A stretch of DNA of 6,698 nt from Anaerolineae bacterium (lineage in GTDB: Bacteria > Chloroflexota > Anaerolineae > J102), in the NCBI GenBank assembly GCA_026992375.1, contig JALXAF010000198.1, positions 1 through 6,698 of the forward strand, written 5' to 3'. Of the stretch, positions 3,905-6,698 are shown one piece after another. The position numbers and the translations under genes are program-made. Positions within the stretch are counted from its first letter, which is position 1. Each line of letters opens with the position of its first letter. The notes under the pieces are model-generated. The model saw only the letters and a list, made by a program, of their open reading frames with translations. It had not been told where the DNA came from and made no database searches.

Positions 3905-5230
3905 CTATTTACGAAGCAAAATGAGCGGAAGTGAGAGACCGCTGCGACTTGCCATCAGCAAATAAGCGTCCTGATCCGCGGTGTTGCTGGTTCCCCAGCG
4001 CGCGGTGTATCCTATCAAGAAGCGATTTTGGCCCGGAACCAGGCGCACGCGCGGCTTTTGCGTGAGGAAGGGGCGTTCGGGCAGGACTTGCAGCGGGCGG
4101 ACGATGCGCTGCGCCGAGCGGGGATCCGCGTTCAGCCACACCTGCGCCGGACGACTCCAGGCCCCCCACATCTCGGCATAAGAAAGCGCAGCGATGACCT
4201 CTCCGCTCACGATGTCCACATCCACGGCAGGCGCGGCCTCCATGGCCAATACATCTGTGGCGATGTCGAACGCCTTGCCGATGATGGGCTTGTCGAAGAG
4301 ATTAGCCGCGTCCACCCAGACCCCGCGCACATCGTAATTGAAGGGAATCGCCACCTGCCACAGGATGATGAAGGCGTTGACTGTTCGGGAATAGGCGATG
4401 GCGGGCGCGTTTTCCCTGTCTGCAGAATCGGCCAGGACGAAATGTTCACCCAGCAATTCTTCAGCATTTTGCCTTTGTCCGCGCACCCGTTGCGCCCGCA
4501 CATCATCATCCGCGGGGCTGAAGGCGTAATTGTACGCCACCATGAAATAGCCCTCGTTCTCGGCCGCGGCCACTGCCGGGCTGGTCTCCTCTCGGTCCGC
4601 CTCCGCCGCGATGGGGAACTCATCACCCAGAAAATCGCCGCCCTGATCGCCTTCTCCCCGGCGGGCCACGCGCCGGCCCCACACGTCGCCATCCATCTCG
4701 TAGACGACCAGATATTGTCCAGTGGCGGCGAGAAAGCTGACGTTAGGCGCGCGCTCAAAGCCGGTGGTCACGGCCACAGGCAGAGACGCCCCGAGCAGAC
4801 TGGCGGACGCGTTGGCGGAGCCCGCCACCCGTTGGGCGCGCACGTCGTGGTCGTCATTGCTATAATCGTATTCATAAACGATCAAAAATTCATCCTTGAT
4901 CGGATCATAAGCTGCGGCGGCCGCGAATTCGGGTCTGTCGCTATTCGCCACGGCAAAAGCGTCACCCAGCCAGTGGAAATCGGGCCGGAGCGCCGCCCGT
5001 CGGGCCCAGATATCGATGTTGCCATTCCCGGCATCCACCTGCCAGAGCGCCAGATATTCGTTGTTGGCGTTGATCGCCAGCGCATCCAGAGATTCCTTCG
5101 CCCTCGTTGTCGCCAGCGGGATCTCGCGGGCCAGGAATGGCAGCGGAGCTGGCGTGGCGGTCAACCCGACGCCGACAAAGAGCAAAATCAGCGTGAGTGA
5201 GATGAGTGGAATGAGATGAAAACGTTTCAT
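3905..5230 (-). CDS. Secreted seven-repeat (probable beta-propeller) protein
   Basis: No named family is recognised. The 441-residue product starts with a clear Sec signal peptide (KR, hydrophobic core 5-23, likely cut after A25 in LTA). The mature part is about seven degenerate repeats of 50-60 residues, near 48, 102, 161, 218, 276, 334 and 393. Each has a hydrophobic strand ending in Tyr/Trp (YLALWQVD, FLIVYEYD, YLVVYEMD, FMVAYNYA, FIILWQVA, EVIAALSY, FLIGYTAR). Most then have an acidic turn and a D-(I/V)-(W/R)-(A/G)-x-(R/V)-V strand (DVRAQRV twice, DVWGRRV, DVRGVWV), then LG(D/E)xF and an acidic stretch before a Pro. The spacing fits a seven-bladed propeller on the cell surface, possibly for binding or scaffolding; no catalytic motif is seen. 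The end, LSLPLILLRK, is a short hydrophobic tail with basic residues. ATG at 5230 has AAGGAGG 10 bases upstream. It is divergent from surE. Confidence 0.85.
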   Translation of the reverse strand: MKRFHLIPLISLTLILLFVGVGLTATPAPLPFLAREIPLATTRAKESLDALAINANNEYLALWQVDAGNGNIDIWARRAALRPDFHWLGDAFAVANSDRPEFAAAAAYDPIKDEFLIVYEYDYSNDDHDVRAQRVAGSANASASLLGASLPVAVTTGFERAPNVSFLAATGQYLVVYEMDGDVWGRRVARRGEGDQGGDFLGDEFPIAAEADREETSPAVAAAENEGYFMVAYNYAFSPADDDVRAQRVRGQRQNAEELLGEHFVLADSADRENAPAIAYSRTVNAFIILWQVAIPFNYDVRGVWVDAANLFDKPIIGKAFDIATDVLAMEAAPAVDVDIVSGEVIAALSYAEMWGAWSRPAQVWLNADPRSAQRIVRPLQVLPERPFLTQKPRVRLVPGQNRFLIGYTARWGTSNTADQDAYLLMASRSGLSLPLILLRK

Positions 5231-5385
5231 CGCGTCAGCGCCTCCTTTGACAGCAAACCTCTCTGCATTTATCCTATGCCTGTGACAATCCTGGGCGCAT
5301 CTGAGCAGAGATGGCCTGGTAAAGGATCGTCCTACTCATTAAGACGTTTTTTTCATAAAATTCGTTCGGCAATTTTCCTGCAAAT

Positions 5386-6219
5386 ATGGAACAACCTCTT
5401 ATCCTCGTCACCAATGACGATGGCATTCATTCACCGGGCCTGCATGCGGCAATCGAAGCCCTGGCCGATCTGGGTGAATTATTGATTATAGCACCCACCC
5501 GGCAGCAGACGGGCATGTCTCGTAGTTTGCCGCCCACTTTCGACGGGCGCATTTATCCCCTCAAGCTGGAACATAACGGGCGGCTTTATCACGCATATCA
5601 TCTGGATGGCTCCCCCGCGCAGTGCGTGCTCTATGGCGTGCTGGATTGCGCCGGACGCACGCCCTCGCTGGTGGTCAGCGGCGTCAACTATGGCGAGAAT
5701 TTGGGCAACAGTACCATGGTGTCGGGCACGGTGGGTGCGGCCTTGCAGGGCGGCGACATGGGCATTCCCTCACTGGCGGTTTCGTTGGAGACGAAAAAGG
5801 AATACCATTATAATCATGGGCAAGACGTGGATTGGCGGGGAGCCCGCCATTGGCTGCGCACATTCGCTCGCCTGGCGCTGACCGCCACGCCATGGCCCGA
5901 GGATGTCTCTGTCCTCAAGATCGACATTCCCGCCACCGCCACCGCCGAAACGCCCTGGCGACTGACCCGTCAGAGCCGATTTCCCTATTACATCTCTCTG
6001 CCCACCCACCGCAATCGCCCCGAAGAGCCCTCGGTGATGGATTACGAGGTGCAGGTGGATGCCAGTCAGGTGGAGCCCGATTCCGACATCTACGCTTTCG
6101 CCGTTGATCGCGTCGTCTCGGTCACGCCGCTCAGCGTCAATCTGACCGCGCGTATCGTTTTCTCCGATTTCGAAAAGCAATTGCGCCAGCGCACAAATCC
6201 GGCGGGCGCGCCTCGTTGA
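5386..6219 (+). CDS. surE: 5'-nucleotidase SurE
   Basis: This 277-residue SurE-family enzyme removes phosphate from nucleoside 5'- and 3'-monophosphates, and in some species from short polyphosphate, using a divalent metal (family knowledge). The metal site is visible: VTNDDG with D11 and D12, RQQTGMSRS (40-47), and VVSGVNYGENLG with N101, followed by the SGTVGAALQGG helix (113-123) and GIPSLAVS. At the place of the third metal ligand (Ser39 in the E. coli enzyme by my alignment) this protein has T42, a conservative change. DGSPAQCVLYG (74-84) matches the conserved GTPxDCVxLG segment. The protein is slightly longer than the usual 250 or so residues. ATG at 5386 begins the conserved LILVTNDDG strand directly, so the start is firm although no Shine-Dalgarno is seen. 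It is not next to pcm, nlpD or rpoS as in enterobacteria; a membrane-protein gene follows after 20 bases. Confidence 0.97.
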   Translation: MEQPLILVTNDDGIHSPGLHAAIEALADLGELLIIAPTRQQTGMSRSLPPTFDGRIYPLKLEHNGRLYHAYHLDGSPAQCVLYGVLDCAGRTPSLVVSGVNYGENLGNSTMVSGTVGAALQGGDMGIPSLAVSLETKKEYHYNHGQDVDWRGARHWLRTFARLALTATPWPEDVSVLKIDIPATATAETPWRLTRQSRFPYYISLPTHRNRPEEPSVMDYEVQVDASQVEPDSDIYAFAVDRVVSVTPLSVNLTARIVFSDFEKQLRQRTNPAGAPR

Positions 6220-6239
6220 TTCGCTCATTCGCGTCGATC

Positions 6240-6698
6240 ATGTCTTTCCCCACACAGGAACTCATCCAGACAGATGAAAAGGCCATTGCGCTCGATCGGG
6301 CCAAAATCTATGTGGTCGTGCGGCTGGCCGTCGACGCGGTGCTGCTGGCGTTAGTGCTGATGCAGCTCATCCCCACTTTTCAGGGCATGGCCGTGGCCGG
6401 GGTGTTGGCCCTCGATATGGCGGGATTGTTGATTTATTGGGCGGCGGTCATGCGCTGGCCGACCGCCAGCACCTATCTGCAATTGATTTTCGCCACCATC
6501 CTGCTCATCGCCTTCGATTTCGCCTGGGGCTCCATCACCTTCGTTCCCTGGTTTCTGACCATCCTCCTGAGCATCGCCGGAGGACTTATCGTCACCCGGG
6601 CAGGCTTCAACGGCCTCGTCACCCTCAGCATCCTTGCTATCTTCGGCATCTATCTGGGCCTCATCGCCGCAGGCCGCATTTATCTGCCATTGGCGCTC
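6240..6698 (+). CDS. Multi-pass membrane protein, N-terminal part (cut by window edge)
   Basis: An open frame from ATG 6240 runs 153 codons to the end of the window without a stop. A charged N-terminus (IQTDEKAIALDRAKIY, 9-24) is followed by five likely transmembrane helices, at about 26-46, 49-71, 78-97, 100-119 and 124-146, with short polar connections (RWPTAS, RAGFN). There is no signal peptide. I do not recognise a family from this part. The arrangement of a short cytoplasmic lead and a compact block of five to six helices is typical of the membrane sensor half of histidine kinases, diguanylate cyclases or adenylate cyclases, but it could equally be a transporter or an unclassified membrane protein. 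Its 20-base distance from surE suggests a shared transcript; the ribosome-binding site is poor. Confidence 0.7.
   Translation, partial: MSFPTQELIQTDEKAIALDRAKIYVVVRLAVDAVLLALVLMQLIPTFQGMAVAGVLALDMAGLLIYWAAVMRWPTASTYLQLIFATILLIAFDFAWGSITFVPWFLTILLSIAGGLIVTRAGFNGLVTLSILAIFGIYLGLIAAGRIYLPLAL

Noticed and set aside
4028..5200. Long plus-strand open frame (390 codons)
   Set aside because: It is antisense to the secreted repeat protein, begins with no ribosome-binding site and shows no domain; the minus-strand product has a signal peptide and regular repeats.
5770..6228. Minus-strand frame of 152 codons over surE
   Set aside because: It is a shadow of the surE coding frame; its low-complexity Gly/His-rich sequence has no recognisable motif.

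Overview
The window looks like a chromosomal piece of a GC-moderate, free-living bacterium. Gene style (tandem thioredoxin, Hsp20, a winged-helix response regulator, SurE, a secreted repeat protein ending in a Leu-Pro-Leu tail) and the short-period repeats between genes fit a member of the Chloroflexota (Anaerolineae/Caldilineae-like). That placement is from general recall and is only moderately secure. No tRNA, rRNA, CRISPR array, transposase or phage gene is visible.

Layout. Positions 1-736 have no convincing gene. They hold a nested inverted repeat at the left edge (40-107), two copies of a CACGAAG-type repeat (263-343 and 449-532), and a run of three hairpins (565-710), the last of which is a strong terminator that works in both directions. 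Five genes then lie on the minus strand. In transcription order they are: a secreted seven-repeat protein (5230-3905), an OmpR-type response regulator (3644-2916), Hsp20 (2696-2223, closed by its own terminator at 2161-2200), a CDP-alcohol phosphatidyltransferase family membrane protein (2120-1551), and a two-domain thioredoxin (1522-737). The last two are 28 bases apart and probably form an operon. On the plus strand, transcribed divergently from the secreted protein, are surE (5386-6219) and, 20 bases later, the N-terminal part of a five-helix membrane protein (6240 to the window edge).

How the genes relate. Hsp20, thioredoxin, SurE and a response regulator are all housekeeping or stress functions, but the sequence does not show that they form one pathway. 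The clearest regulatory signals are a near-consensus sigma70-type promoter before the response regulator (it also decides that gene's start), a TGTCA-N2-TGACA palindrome inside the presumed hsp20 promoter, and two good rho-independent terminators.

I found no clear new defence, mobile or biosynthetic system. The features most worth a second look are non-coding: three different families of 7-12 base period repeats in separate gaps, the nested inverted repeat at the left edge, and a possible small RNA ending in the terminator at 675-710. Among the proteins, the secreted repeat protein and the unequal double thioredoxin are the least ordinary.
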